Positions 7,733-16,165 of a stretch of 64,000 bases of DNA are shown here, in pieces. The DNA lies in the NCBI RefSeq assembly GCF_014083945.1, contig NZ_CP046444.1, forward strand, positions 310,001 to 374,000, given 5' to 3'. This DNA comes from Granulicella sp. 5B5. GTDB lineage: Bacteria; Acidobacteriota; Terriglobia; Terriglobales; Acidobacteriaceae. Every line of letters begins with the position of its first letter. Position 1 is the first letter of the stretch. A model generated the notes under the pieces. That model worked only from the letters and a program-made list of their open reading frames with translations, ran no database searches and was not told the origin of the DNA. The position numbers and the translations under genes were made by a program.

Positions 7733-8454
7733 CGCTTTCCTGAAATCTCCGTAGACAGGATAACGATGTCGACACGGCGATTGGCCTGGCGTCCTGCGGG
7801 GTTGTCGTTGCTGCTGACGGGATGATATTCGCCATAGCCTGCGATGGAGAGCTTGGCCGGATCGAAGTGGGCCTCGTCGATCAACATCATTGCCACGGAG
7901 TTTGCACGTGCTGTTGAGAGATCCCAATTGGAGTTAAAGTCGCTGTTGTGAATGGGGACATTGTCGGTGTGCCCTTCGATGCGCATGTTGAGTCGATATT
8001 TTTTGAGGACCTCGCCAATGCTGATCACCTTCTGAGCTGCGCCCGGCAGCAGCACTGCCTGGCCGCTATTGAAGAACCCTAACTCACGCAAACTGATCAC
8101 AAAACCATCCGGCGTCATACGCAGGACAACCTCCTGGCGTCTAATGGCGTCCCCCAACGCGCCAGTGAGATCGCGCTGCAACTGCACGACGTTGACGCCC
8201 GCGCTGACATGGAGCAGTCCGGATGGAGTGAAGGGCTGCAGCTGCATCGGTACTCCCGGTTCGGAGGTGTCATCCCCAGGATGCTCGAAGCCTTGCTTTA
8301 CAGCGGACGACACACTCTGGATGGAGTGCCTATCGTGCTCGGAGGAGGCAAAGAGAACAACAAACAGCGCAAAGAGGAGGGTCATGAAATCGGCGTAAGA
8401 GACCGTCCATCGTTCATGGCGCGAATCTTCATCGTGCTCACGCACTCTTCTCAT
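7729..8454 (-). CDS. motD: Flagellar stator protein, MotB/MotD type
   Basis: A 241-residue stator B subunit. One N-terminal transmembrane helix (SYADFMTLLFALFVVLFASS) carries the ion-binding Asp22; the C-terminal OmpA-like domain has the peptidoglycan-binding EGHTDN segment and NxxLSxxRA-type helix. The start at 8454 overlaps the stop of the upstream motA-type gene as ATGA, indicating translational coupling. The sequence resembles MotD/PomB more than E. coli MotB, and a second, E. coli-type pair lies at 44266-45960. Which ion is used cannot be decided from sequence. Confidence 0.88.
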   Translation of the reverse strand: MRRVREHDEDSRHERWTVSYADFMTLLFALFVVLFASSEHDRHSIQSVSSAVKQGFEHPGDDTSEPGVPMQLQPFTPSGLLHVSAGVNVVQLQRDLTGALGDAIRRQEVVLRMTPDGFVISLRELGFFNSGQAVLLPGAAQKVISIGEVLKKYRLNMRIEGHTDNVPIHNSDFNSNWDLSTARANSVAMMLIDEAHFDPAKLSIAGYGEYHPVSSNDNPAGRQANRRVDIVILSTEISGKR

Positions 8455-9233
8455 CGCACAGTCCACGTATTGTCGAAGGAGCGGGTTGGAGTCTCAGTGA
8501 ATGCCATCAGCCGCTGTTCGACTGCGCGTGGGTTCAGCCCTTCGGCGATACAGGCAGCGCCTTCGAGCGTCATCTCGCGCACAAGCTGTCGTTTCGCGTT
8601 GATGAGTTTGATCCGCCCGGCACAAGGCAAGAAGAAGAGGTTTGCAACTCCTACACCATAGAGCGTTGCAACAAAAGCAACAGCGATTCCCTGACCTACC
8701 TCACTAATATTCTGCATACGTTGCATGACCTGGATGAGGCCAATGACAGCTCCAAGAATGCCTACGGTAGGAGCGAAGCCTCCGGCAGCATCATAGACGC
8801 GCGACGACAGGGCGTCCCGGGTTGCTTCGCTTTCCATGGCCGTGCCGGCAATCGCGCGCAGAGGATCGGACTTTACACCGTCGACGATAAGGCCGATACA
8901 AAGCCTAAGGAATGGGTCTTCGACAGACTCCATCTCGTGGTCAAGAGAGACGACTCCGCTACGACGGGCCTGGGCGGCAAAACGAGAGATATCGTTGATG
9001 CGTTGCGACATAACATCGTCCGCACCGAAAAAGACTGTCTTGAGTTGCCGTGCAGAGCGCACGACAATGGGCAGCGGAAACTGAACCACCACCGCCCCCA
9101 GAGTTCCACCCAGCACAATCAGGGCCGCTGTTGGCTGAAGCATCTGCGCTATCTTGCCACCGTCCAGATAGAGACCGAATGCGATGACGGCCAAGGAGAT
9201 GAGGACTCCGCCGATAGCGCTTCTCTTCACCAT
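8451..9233 (-). CDS. motC: Flagellar stator protein, MotA/MotC type
   Basis: A 260-residue four-helix stator A subunit of the PomA/MotC/MotP branch (short N-terminus, RSAIGGVLISLAVIAFGLYLDGG start, PTAALIVLGGTLGA second helix, and the GFAPTVGILGAVIGLIQVM segment carrying the conserved Pro). It forms the proton or sodium channel with the downstream MotD-like protein and presses on FliG to turn the rotor. It lies at the promoter-distal end of the flagellar locus, 29 bases after fliS. Branch assignment is by eye. Confidence 0.87.
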   Translation of the reverse strand: MVKRSAIGGVLISLAVIAFGLYLDGGKIAQMLQPTAALIVLGGTLGAVVVQFPLPIVVRSARQLKTVFFGADDVMSQRINDISRFAAQARRSGVVSLDHEMESVEDPFLRLCIGLIVDGVKSDPLRAIAGTAMESEATRDALSSRVYDAAGGFAPTVGILGAVIGLIQVMQRMQNISEVGQGIAVAFVATLYGVGVANLFFLPCAGRIKLINAKRQLVREMTLEGAACIAEGLNPRAVEQRLMAFTETPTRSFDNTWTVR

Positions 9234-9262
9234 AGAACTCCTGCGCCAGGCAACGGTAACGC

Positions 9263-9736
9263 CTAAGCTGTCTGAGAGAGTGCCACGCCGGCGTTCGTGC
9301 TCGAGGCCGTGGACGTTCGATACACAGGCCGCGCGCCATCTTCATCGGGAAGCTGGCGATGTTTGTCTAATCCTTCCTCGCGCTGCTGCCATGTGGCCCG
9401 AATCTGAAGAACGAGAGGAACAAGGTTGTCCATCACAGAGGCATCTCGTGCAATCGAAGCTTTGAGCATCTGCGTGCGAAGGTGCGCATAGAAAGTCGCG
9501 AGGCTCTCCGAGAGCCGCTGATCGTGTGCATAATCGAGCCAGCTCTCGAGCTGCCCGAGAACCAGATAGGCATGGCTCAGTTGCGCGCAACGAACGTCAA
9601 TGTCGCCGGCCCGAATAGCAGCCGCCGCTCTGTACAGATTTCCGACCAGTGTGTCATACAGAGCGAGAAGGAGAGCGATGGGACTGGCAGGGTCGACCGC
9701 CGCCATGCGATAGCTGATTTCCAGTGTCTTTTTCAT
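9263..9736 (-). CDS. fliS: Flagellin chaperone FliS
   Basis: A 157-residue export chaperone that binds the C-terminus of flagellin in the cytoplasm and prevents early polymerisation. Family features: an N-terminal YRMAAVDPASPIALLLALYDTLVGNL helix, the A-x-I-x-A-GD turn and a helical C-terminal half. The tail of about 35 residues after the core is longer than in E. coli FliS and polar. It follows fliD by two bases, the usual fliD-fliS order. Confidence 0.9.
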   Translation of the reverse strand: MKKTLEISYRMAAVDPASPIALLLALYDTLVGNLYRAAAAIRAGDIDVRCAQLSHAYLVLGQLESWLDYAHDQRLSESLATFYAHLRTQMLKASIARDASVMDNLVPLVLQIRATWQQREEGLDKHRQLPDEDGARPVYRTSTASSTNAGVALSQTA

Positions 9737-9738
9737 GC

Positions 9739-11169
9739 TTATCCGTTCGTGCTAGAAGGTGTGTTGCCCAGTTCAGCCTGGATCTGAGCCAGCTGTGTTG
9801 GCAGAGTCTGCAAGGCCTCTTCGGCGGTTGTATAGTCCGCGGTGAGCGAGGTTTGCAGCGGTGTGATGTAACTCGTCTCGAAGTTGTTGATCTCGTTAGT
9901 GAGGTCCGTGTTCTGGGCAGACATGCTGTTTAGGTCGACGGTAAAGGCACCATCGCTCGGCTCGGTGAAGGAACTCAAAGCGTTATTGGCTGTATTCGCA
10001 AAACCATTCAAGGCCGTTCCCTGCAGGAAGTTCTGTACTCCGGAGGGATCGTTCGAGATAGCGCTGCTTAGAGTTGTGGAGTCGACTGCCAAGGTGCCAT
10101 CTGAGTTCATCGTGATACCAAGATCGCTCAACGTATTGACTCCGCCGCTGGAACCTGCGCCTGCGGAGTAAGTGGCGATACTGCCCAGCGTCTGCTGCAA
10201 CGAGATGAGTGTCGGATCGGAAGCCAGATCACCCTCGGAACCAGAATTGGAACTGAAGGTGTACTGCTGATTTAGCAGGCTCACCGTGCTGTTGTAATCC
10301 GTAACAAACTGATTGACCGCCGAAGTGATGTCACTGGAATTGGCAGACACCGAGAGACTTGCGGGTGCGCCGGCTGTCGTCGGCGATAGAAGATTTAGCG
10401 TGACTCCAGCAATCGCACCCGAGACAGTGTTGGTGGCGCTGCTAATGGGTACGCCATCCACATTGAGCGAAGCATCGCTTCCCGTCACTGCCTGCGTAAA
10501 ACCGATGCTGGAAGTCCCCGGCGTAACGGTGAAGTTTCCACCACTACCCGAGGTATCGCTGACGAGGGAGAGTCGCGCGCCATTGGCATCCGTCACAACG
10601 GATGCGGTAACGCCAAGGTTCTGAGAGTTGATATCACTAACTACGTCACTTAGCGAGGCATCGCCGCCACTCCCAGTATTGACCGTCGTCGATCCTGTGC
10701 TTGTGGTGATGGTGAATGAACCTGAGGGCAGAGTCGCTGATGCACTGCTCTGCTCATCGGAGTACCACGACGCCTTAGTGGCGAGACTGTTGACCGTGAC
10801 CTGGTGATTGCCTAACGTTGTCCCGGCTGCAGCGGTGGCTGTGACAGCGCTCGCGACGGATGACGTGACTGTACGCTCGGAGAGTGGCCCAGAAAGAGAA
10901 TTGAGGTTCTGCATGTCCGTCTGAAGACTCGTCGCGGCAGACTGAATCGACTGAAGCTCGCTGTACTGACTTGAGAGTGTCGTCTGGTCTGCTTCCCAAA
11001 CCTGTTCTGGCGCACGAGCCGCTGTAACCGCGGCACTCACGGCTGAACTCACATCGATGCCCGGAGTCTGTGCGCCTACCATTGCTGCGAGAATACTGCT
11101 GATATCAATGCCGGATGTATTGTCAGAGCTTGAAGAAAGCAGCGAGTTGAGGGCCGATACTGAACTCAT
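9739..11169 (-). CDS. fliD: Flagellar hook-associated protein 2 (filament cap)
   Basis: The 476-residue FliD, the pentameric cap under which flagellin subunits add. It has the N-terminal coiled-coil (DISSILAAMVGAQTPGID, then WEADQTTLSSQYSELQSIQSA) and a Ser/Thr-rich central part. The C-terminal domain has DYNSTVSLLNQQ, the D-LGIT-x-x-x-DGTL motif and a closing coiled coil. A GGAG site precedes the ATG. It lies 135 bases after fliC, separated by a terminator; I see no clear promoter of its own. Confidence 0.93.
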   Translation of the reverse strand: MSSVSALNSLLSSSSDNTSGIDISSILAAMVGAQTPGIDVSSAVSAAVTAARAPEQVWEADQTTLSSQYSELQSIQSAATSLQTDMQNLNSLSGPLSERTVTSSVASAVTATAAAGTTLGNHQVTVNSLATKASWYSDEQSSASATLPSGSFTITTSTGSTTVNTGSGGDASLSDVVSDINSQNLGVTASVVTDANGARLSLVSDTSGSGGNFTVTPGTSSIGFTQAVTGSDASLNVDGVPISSATNTVSGAIAGVTLNLLSPTTAGAPASLSVSANSSDITSAVNQFVTDYNSTVSLLNQQYTFSSNSGSEGDLASDPTLISLQQTLGSIATYSAGAGSSGGVNTLSDLGITMNSDGTLAVDSTTLSSAISNDPSGVQNFLQGTALNGFANTANNALSSFTEPSDGAFTVDLNSMSAQNTDLTNEINNFETSYITPLQTSLTADYTTAEEALQTLPTQLAQIQAELGNTPSSTNG

Positions 11170-11267
11170 CGATAAGACTCCAGGCGGTGAGATACGGCGT
11201 TACCTATGAAAACGGGTTGCAATGCTGGCTCTGCCTGCGCTCGAAGAACGCAGAAGGGGCAGACGAA

Positions 11268-11287
11268 AGAGGCGTGGTGTCGCCTCT
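11268..11287 (-). terminator. Terminator after fliC
   Basis: On the minus strand AGAGGCG, loop ACACCA, CGCCTCT, then TTCGTCT. A compact seven-pair GC hairpin just after the flagellin stop, expected for a highly expressed monocistronic gene. Confidence 0.7.
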
Positions 11288-11304
11288 CTCATCTGCCTGA
11301 TCGA

Positions 11305-12459
11305 CTACTGCAGCAGCTTCAATACACTCTGCTGCGCCTGGTTGGACTGCTGAAGTGCGGCCATTCCCGTGGACTGAAGAATGTTGTACTGGGTCATGTT
11401 GGCAACCGTGACGCCGATGTCGGCATTCTGGATGCTGTTAGTGGCGCTCTGCAGGTTCTGCACCTGGGTGTTCATGACCGTGCTGGCGGCCTGCAGTCGG
11501 TTGACAGAAGCGCCGATCTCACCCCGCTGTGCAGAAACCAGGTTGATCGCAGAGTTGACCGCGGTCAGTGCGGACTGTGCATCCGTCGTGCTGTTAAGAT
11601 CCATGCCGCTGAGACCGAGAAACGCGGCCGAAAGCGAGTTGATAGTGGTGGTGATGGTTGTGTTGGCAGCGCCGCTCGTCGTGCCGTCGCTGATGAAGAC
11701 CGTGTTGTTGTCGCTAGTGCCAGGAACCGCTTCCATCGCGCCAAGCACCGCATCATTGGAGCTGACCTGGATACCCGTATCGCCCGTATTCGGGCCGACG
11801 ATAAGCTGACCAGTGCCGTTGAGCGAAGCAGTCGTCCCTGCGGACAGCGTGCCTGCGGAGACGGCGCCGGCCACGGCATTTTCAAGATCGGTAACCGTAT
11901 CGCCAGCCTTCGCTGTGAATACGAAGGTGCCTCCGGTCGCCGAATCGCTGATGGTTGTGGTCGAGCCAGTAGTCAATGCGGTCGTCGCGGTAAGCGATGC
12001 CTGCGTGGAGAGGAAGCTGGTTGGCGAGTTGGAGGAGAACACGTTCTCACCATTGAAGTTTGTGGTATTGCCGATCTGATCGATCTCGGTCAGGATGGAC
12101 TGAAACTCATTGTTGAGCGCCGCTGCCTGGCTGTTCGTACCGGTAGTGAGGCCGCTGGATGACGCCTCCGTAGCGAGCGTGACGGCGCGGTTCAGTAGCG
12201 TGGTTACCTGTGAAAGTGCTCCATCGGCCGTCTGCAATAGCCCAACACCATTGTTGGCGTTCTGCTGCGACTGCGTGAGCGCAGCCATGTTCGCCGTCAT
12301 GCCGTTGGCGATCGAAAGGCCCGCCGCGTCGTCGGAACCGGAGTTGATCTTCATGCCAGTAGAGAGCTGCGTGAGTGTCTTCTGAAGATTCATCTGTGTC
12401 ATGGACAGAGAATTCTCTGCAGTCAGGTCGGAGATGTTATTGAGGATTGTGAGTGACAT
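11305..12459 (-). CDS. fliC: Flagellin
   Basis: A 384-residue flagellin with conserved ends. The N-terminal D0/D1 has LQKTLTQLSTGMKINSGSDDAAGLSIANGM; the C-terminal D1/D0 has INLVSAQRGEIGASVNRLQ and ends in VLKLLQ. The central part (about 150-280) contains a flagellin IN-like repeat (FTAKAGDTVTDLENAV) and little more, so the filament surface domain is small. AAGGAG lies nine bases before the ATG. A sigma28 site is about 150 bases upstream. It is the only flagellin gene in the window. Confidence 0.96.
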   Translation of the reverse strand: MSLTILNNISDLTAENSLSMTQMNLQKTLTQLSTGMKINSGSDDAAGLSIANGMTANMAALTQSQQNANNGVGLLQTADGALSQVTTLLNRAVTLATEASSSGLTTGTNSQAAALNNEFQSILTEIDQIGNTTNFNGENVFSSNSPTSFLSTQASLTATTALTTGSTTTISDSATGGTFVFTAKAGDTVTDLENAVAGAVSAGTLSAGTTASLNGTGQLIVGPNTGDTGIQVSSNDAVLGAMEAVPGTSDNNTVFISDGTTSGAANTTITTTINSLSAAFLGLSGMDLNSTTDAQSALTAVNSAINLVSAQRGEIGASVNRLQAASTVMNTQVQNLQSATNSIQNADIGVTVANMTQYNILQSTGMAALQQSNQAQQSVLKLLQ

Positions 12460-12612
12460 TACGTGATGCTCCTTTGTTGTTTAGGCCAATGTGCACCTGG
12501 GGAGTTCTTGCCGGGCTTCGGTCAGGCTGCAGAACATCAGGCAACCATCTGTACTGTCTTCTATCGACCAGTTACCCGATTCTGTTCAGTGTGGATCGCT
12601 GTTGCAACTCCG

Positions 12613-12639
12613 CTATCGGCATCACGCCATGACGGTTCT
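12613..12639 (-). promoter_or_regulatory. Sigma28 (FliA) promoter of fliC
   Basis: On the minus strand AGAA, 15 bases, GCCGATAG. The -10 matches the sigma28 consensus GCCGATAA at seven of eight positions; the -35 is weak (two of four against TAAA). The mRNA would have a 5' leader of about 145 bases. Confidence 0.6.
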
Positions 12640-12665
12640 GTACCGCCGAGGGGATATAAACTTCA

Positions 12666-13553
12666 CTACTTCAGGTAACTCAGCAGAGTTGTGGGAAGTG
12701 CCTGGGCAGCCGCCGCAAGGATGGCGGTATGCGCGGTGTCAGCCTGGGATAAATTTGTTGCGGCCTCTGCAAGATCAATGCCCGTCAGCGAGGTCTGTTG
12801 AGAGCTGAGCGTGATCTTCTCCTGGCTGAGATAGGTCTCCTGCGAGTTGAGTTCGCTGATGCTGTTGCTCAATGGCGCCCGCTGCACATCGAGCGCGTCA
12901 ATTGCGGAGCTAACAGCTGTCGTCGCTGCTCCTATCTGCGCGGATGTTCCAGTCTGCAATGCAGTAACGAGGCCACTGAGGGCACCCAGAACGTTCGTCC
13001 CGGTAGTAAAGAGCTGGTCACCCGGGATGTTGCTGTCTACTGTGGTCGTGTCGCCTACCTCGGCCTGATTGACGGTGCTGTTGCCGTTGTAGATATAGCT
13101 ATTGGCGTTCGCTGGATCTACAGTGAACGGCACCGAGCTTGAGGCCGATCCACCAAACAAATAGGAACCTTGATAGGAGGTATTAGCCAGCGAGACCACC
13201 GTCGAGAGGATGCCCTGCACCTGCGTCGCAATGGCTGAACGATCGCTGGCATTGACTGTAGAGTTTGCACCTTCCGTGCCAAGCGTGATCGCCTGATTCA
13301 ACGAAGTGACAACCGAGCTGATTGCAGAGTCGGCCGACTGCAGGCGCGATTGCAACGAAGTCACATTGGAAGTGTACTGGTCCACATTGGCCGAGGCCGC
13401 GAGCGACCGCACCATATTCGCCGACGCAGCGGGATCATCCGAAAGCTGGCTTACCCGCTGGCCCGTGGATACCTGCTGAAGTGCTGTAGAGAGCGCTTGA
13501 TTGCTCTGCTGGATCGCATATTGAACGTCAGGCATCATGCTGGTCACACGCAT
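12666..13553 (-). CDS. flgL: Flagellar hook-associated protein 3
   Basis: A 295-residue junction protein between hook and filament. The N-terminus is flagellin-like (MPDVQYAIQQSNQALSTALQ then STGQRVSQLSDDP), it has the FlgL-typical GSYLFGG segment near the middle, and it ends in a helical D0-like tail. AAGGAG precedes the ATG. It is the last gene of the flgM-flgN-flgK-flgL unit, 29 bases after flgK, and the fliC promoter region follows it. Confidence 0.93.
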   Translation of the reverse strand: MRVTSMMPDVQYAIQQSNQALSTALQQVSTGQRVSQLSDDPAASANMVRSLAASANVDQYTSNVTSLQSRLQSADSAISSVVTSLNQAITLGTEGANSTVNASDRSAIATQVQGILSTVVSLANTSYQGSYLFGGSASSSVPFTVDPANANSYIYNGNSTVNQAEVGDTTTVDSNIPGDQLFTTGTNVLGALSGLVTALQTGTSAQIGAATTAVSSAIDALDVQRAPLSNSISELNSQETYLSQEKITLSSQQTSLTGIDLAEAATNLSQADTAHTAILAAAAQALPTTLLSYLK

Positions 13554-13582
13554 GCTGGTCTCCTTCTTCGCAGGGTATTGTC

Positions 13583-14965
13583 TTACGCGGTCGTCGGGTT
13601 CATCATGTTCATCGTCGCGGTAAAGAGACCGTTCACGACGTTCACAACCTGCGCCGCCGCCTGATAGGACTGCTGGTACTTGATGAGATTGGTCGTCTCC
13701 TGGTCGATGGACACACCAGACTCAGAGCTGATCTGATTGTTGATTTGAAGGATGCTGGCTGCAGTTGCACTGCTCTCTGCCGTCGCTGTCGCGGAGAGGT
13801 TCCCCACCTGATAGACCAGATTGGCGTATGTATTCGTAGGTGTTGAGCCGCCAGGCAACGCTGTTGTCTGGATAGCGGCGAAGTCTGCGAGATTTCCAGA
13901 GCTCCCCGGGGTACCGTCCGAACTTGCCGCTACCTGTGTCGGATCTGTAAGCGCCAAGCTGATAGAAGCAGCCGAACCTGACACGTTTGCGGGTAGATTG
14001 AAGAAGTCTGTGCCGGCGTTGCCGCTCTGGCCAAAGCCACTCGTCTGCGCACTATTGAAGGCCGTTCCAACCTGGTTCGCCAACGTATCGAGTTGTCCAA
14101 GGATGTTGGGAATTGTCTGATCGCGCACCTGAATCGTGCCACCAAGGTCTCCCCCCTGCAAGGAAGACGTGATGTTGTCGCCGCTCTGGTCCAACACCTG
14201 CGTGCTTCCGTCGGCGCTCGTAGATGTCTGCAATGAATAACTCTGCGAACCGACGACGAGCGGCGTACCATTGCCAGTAGCGAGCGTGACGCCGTTGTTT
14301 GTCTGCGTCACCTGCACATTGGTAAGTGCAGACAGCTGCTGAATAAGCTGATCCTGCTGGTCCTGCAACGTACCGCCATTCTCCGCGGGGTCAGTCTGGT
14401 GCGAGGCGACGATCTGCGGGTTCAGCGCAGCAATCTGTTGCGTCAGTCGATTGACCTGACCAACGTCTTGCGTGACCTGTGTGTTTAGCCCCACTTGCTG
14501 AGAGGTCAATGTATTCGACGCTGTATTGAATGCGCTCGCAAGGCCCTGACCGGCAGAAAGGACTGCCTGCCGCGATGCCGTATCCGTGGGATCTGTAGCC
14601 AAAGCGGACAGGCTCGAGAAGAGCGTGGACATCTCTGTGCCAATATCATCGCTGGATGTCGTAAACAGAGGCTCGATCTGTTGCATCGCGTTCGTCTGAG
14701 CGTCTGCTGAACCTTGACTTGAGGTCTGCTGCTGCAACTGCATCTGCAGCAGCTCATCGCGTACGCTCGTGTACCCCTGCAGGGCAACCCCGCCGCCCAG
14801 CTGTACAGTGCCGTCTTGAACCGGTGCGGCCGTCTGCAGATCGACAACTTCCTCTGTATATCCGGCGGTATTCGCATTTGCAATATTGTTGTTGGTGACT
14901 TGAATTCCGCCCTGGGAGGCATTCAAAGCACCGAGCGCGGTAGTAAGTGATGAGGTAAGTGACAT
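13583..14965 (-). CDS. flgK: Flagellar hook-associated protein 1
   Basis: The 460-residue FlgK, the first junction protein. The conserved rod/hook N-terminus is seen (LTTALGALNASQGGIQVTNNNIANANTAGYTEE), as is the C-terminal heptad segment with the family end motif (EETTNLIKYQQSYQAAAQVV, here DQETTNLIKYQ). The ATG at 14965 is chosen because the family starts here; the longer frame runs into flgN. It lies two bases after the flgN stop. Confidence 0.95.
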   Translation of the reverse strand: MSLTSSLTTALGALNASQGGIQVTNNNIANANTAGYTEEVVDLQTAAPVQDGTVQLGGGVALQGYTSVRDELLQMQLQQQTSSQGSADAQTNAMQQIEPLFTTSSDDIGTEMSTLFSSLSALATDPTDTASRQAVLSAGQGLASAFNTASNTLTSQQVGLNTQVTQDVGQVNRLTQQIAALNPQIVASHQTDPAENGGTLQDQQDQLIQQLSALTNVQVTQTNNGVTLATGNGTPLVVGSQSYSLQTSTSADGSTQVLDQSGDNITSSLQGGDLGGTIQVRDQTIPNILGQLDTLANQVGTAFNSAQTSGFGQSGNAGTDFFNLPANVSGSAASISLALTDPTQVAASSDGTPGSSGNLADFAAIQTTALPGGSTPTNTYANLVYQVGNLSATATAESSATAASILQINNQISSESGVSIDQETTNLIKYQQSYQAAAQVVNVVNGLFTATMNMMNPTTA

Positions 14966-14967
14966 AT

Positions 14968-15381
14968 TTACATCTCGCAGAACCAGGTTTGCCGCTTGGC
15001 CCTGGAGCCGCAATCCTCCTTGAACTGACCACTGTGACTCCTGCAAAGCGATGCGAGTAACTCGACCGATCGACTGGAGTGCTTCAACAAAGAGTGATAC
15101 TTGATACTCGCTATGCGCAGTCTCTTCGCTGCAGCGACTACGCTGTCCCGATTGTCGCCGCCAAACAGAGCAGCCCCTGAGTTCACGTCTGCCATCGAGC
15201 GAAGCTTGACCATGAGACCGGCGGCCATGAACTCCTGGCGGATGATACTGCGATTCAGCAACGAGATGTCGTTAAGCGCGATAGCATCGAATGCAGTCTC
15301 AATCTCTGAAGTTAACGATTCGATCTGTTGCAGATATGACTCTGCCGGAGAGAGCGCGTCCATCAGTGAGGCGGTATCCAT
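14968..15381 (-). CDS. flgN: FlgN-like export chaperone
   Basis: A 137-residue predominantly helical protein, placed directly before flgK where FlgN, the export chaperone of FlgK and FlgL, is normally found. Length and heptad-like hydrophobic spacing fit the FlgN family. Sequence conservation in this family is low, so the call rests mainly on position. The C-terminal 20 residues are Cys/Arg-rich and unusual for FlgN. Confidence 0.75.
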   Translation of the reverse strand: MDTASLMDALSPAESYLQQIESLTSEIETAFDAIALNDISLLNRSIIRQEFMAAGLMVKLRSMADVNSGAALFGGDNRDSVVAAAKRLRIASIKYHSLLKHSSRSVELLASLCRSHSGQFKEDCGSRAKRQTWFCEM

Positions 15382-15429
15382 TAGAACTCGGTCTGGTGAA
15401 TGCTGCGGATAGCAGCCATAGGCTGAGGG

Positions 15430-15708
15430 TTAGATGTCGCTGACCATGGCCGATGCCAGTTTCTGCGGGTCAACCTGATAGGTGCCACTGCTGACAGCCT
15501 GGCGCAGGGACTGCACTTTGTCCTGACGCACATCAGGAGTTGCAAGCGCCTGTATAACGAGTGCCTTTACCGTTGAACTGTCAGAACTCAATGTGGTCCG
15601 GTCGCCCTCCACGCCCTGGATGGTGGCCGGTCCTGCGTTGTTCGTCTGTGACGTATTCCACTCGGTCTGAACCTGACTCGCAGCGATTCCACCTGCGTCG
15701 ATCTTCAT
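15430..15708 (-). CDS. flgM: Anti-sigma28 factor FlgM
   Basis: A 92-residue FlgM that holds FliA (sigma28) inactive until the hook is complete and FlgM is exported. Features: a disordered Thr/Ser/Asn-rich N-terminus, then the sigma-binding helices VKALVIQALATPDVRQDKVQSLRQAV and the family motif GTYQVDPQKLASAMV. It has its own sigma28 promoter at 15739-15765 and begins the flgM-flgN-flgK-flgL unit, a typical feedback arrangement. Confidence 0.9.
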   Translation of the reverse strand: MKIDAGGIAASQVQTEWNTSQTNNAGPATIQGVEGDRTTLSSDSSTVKALVIQALATPDVRQDKVQSLRQAVSSGTYQVDPQKLASAMVSDI

Positions 15709-15738
15709 GCTTTAACCCTCCCAAGGGCACCAACTCCT

Positions 15739-15765
15739 ATATCGGCACGATTTAGGGAATGTTGA
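15739..15765 (-). promoter_or_regulatory. Sigma28 (FliA) promoter of flgM-N-K-L
   Basis: On the minus strand TCAA, 15 bases, GCCGATAT, matching the sigma28 consensus TAAA-N15-GCCGATAA at three of four and seven of eight positions. It lies over the last codons of flgJ, with the predicted start about 25 bases before the flgM ATG. Confidence 0.72.
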
Positions 15766-16165
15766 GCCCCGGTCTCAACTCTTCTTTTGCAGTGTCAACC
15801 TGTTGCTGGGCATTGGCAGGCATTGTCTTGCCATTACGTCGTAACTGGGTCGCGATCATTGTGGCGATACCGATACCGCCGGAGTTCGTAAGTGCTTCAG
15901 CCAGTGGCTGGATCGCGAGCCCTTGCTGCATTGAGGCCGTACCATCGTCGTCGTCGCCTTCCCCGGCCCCAGGTGCACGGGCGAATGTATCTTCCGCATG
16001 CTGGAGCCAATTACCAATAAGGATGGACTCGAAGTCCTTCGCTGCTTTCGTGATCTTGCGGTCGGTCGCAGGTGACACAGCGTCTGATTGAAGAGGAGCT
16101 TCCTGGGGTGGCGTCCCAGAAGTAGTCATTGTTGGCGACATAGTCATGGATGTACCGATAGTCAC
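15752..16165 (-). CDS. flgJ: Rod-binding protein FlgJ (N-terminal domain only)
   Basis: A 137-residue protein equivalent to the rod-cap domain of FlgJ. The core is KAAKDFESILIGNWLQHAEDT, which matches the AA..FES.ll..ml..m pattern, then GGIGIATMIATQL. The C-terminal muramidase domain of enteric FlgJ is absent, as in many phyla, so another peptidoglycan hydrolase must open the wall for the rod. It starts at a GTG overlapping the flgI stop by one base, with GAGGTGA just upstream. Confidence 0.85.
   Translation of the reverse strand: MTIGTSMTMSPTMTTSGTPPQEAPLQSDAVSPATDRKITKAAKDFESILIGNWLQHAEDTFARAPGAGEGDDDDGTASMQQGLAIQPLAEALTNSGGIGIATMIATQLRRNGKTMPANAQQQVDTAKEELRPGLNIP

Noticed and set aside
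11170-11267. Sigma54 or sigma28 promoter before fliD
   Set aside because: TTGCA is present but no GG at the -24 distance, and the GCCGTATC block matches FliA poorly.
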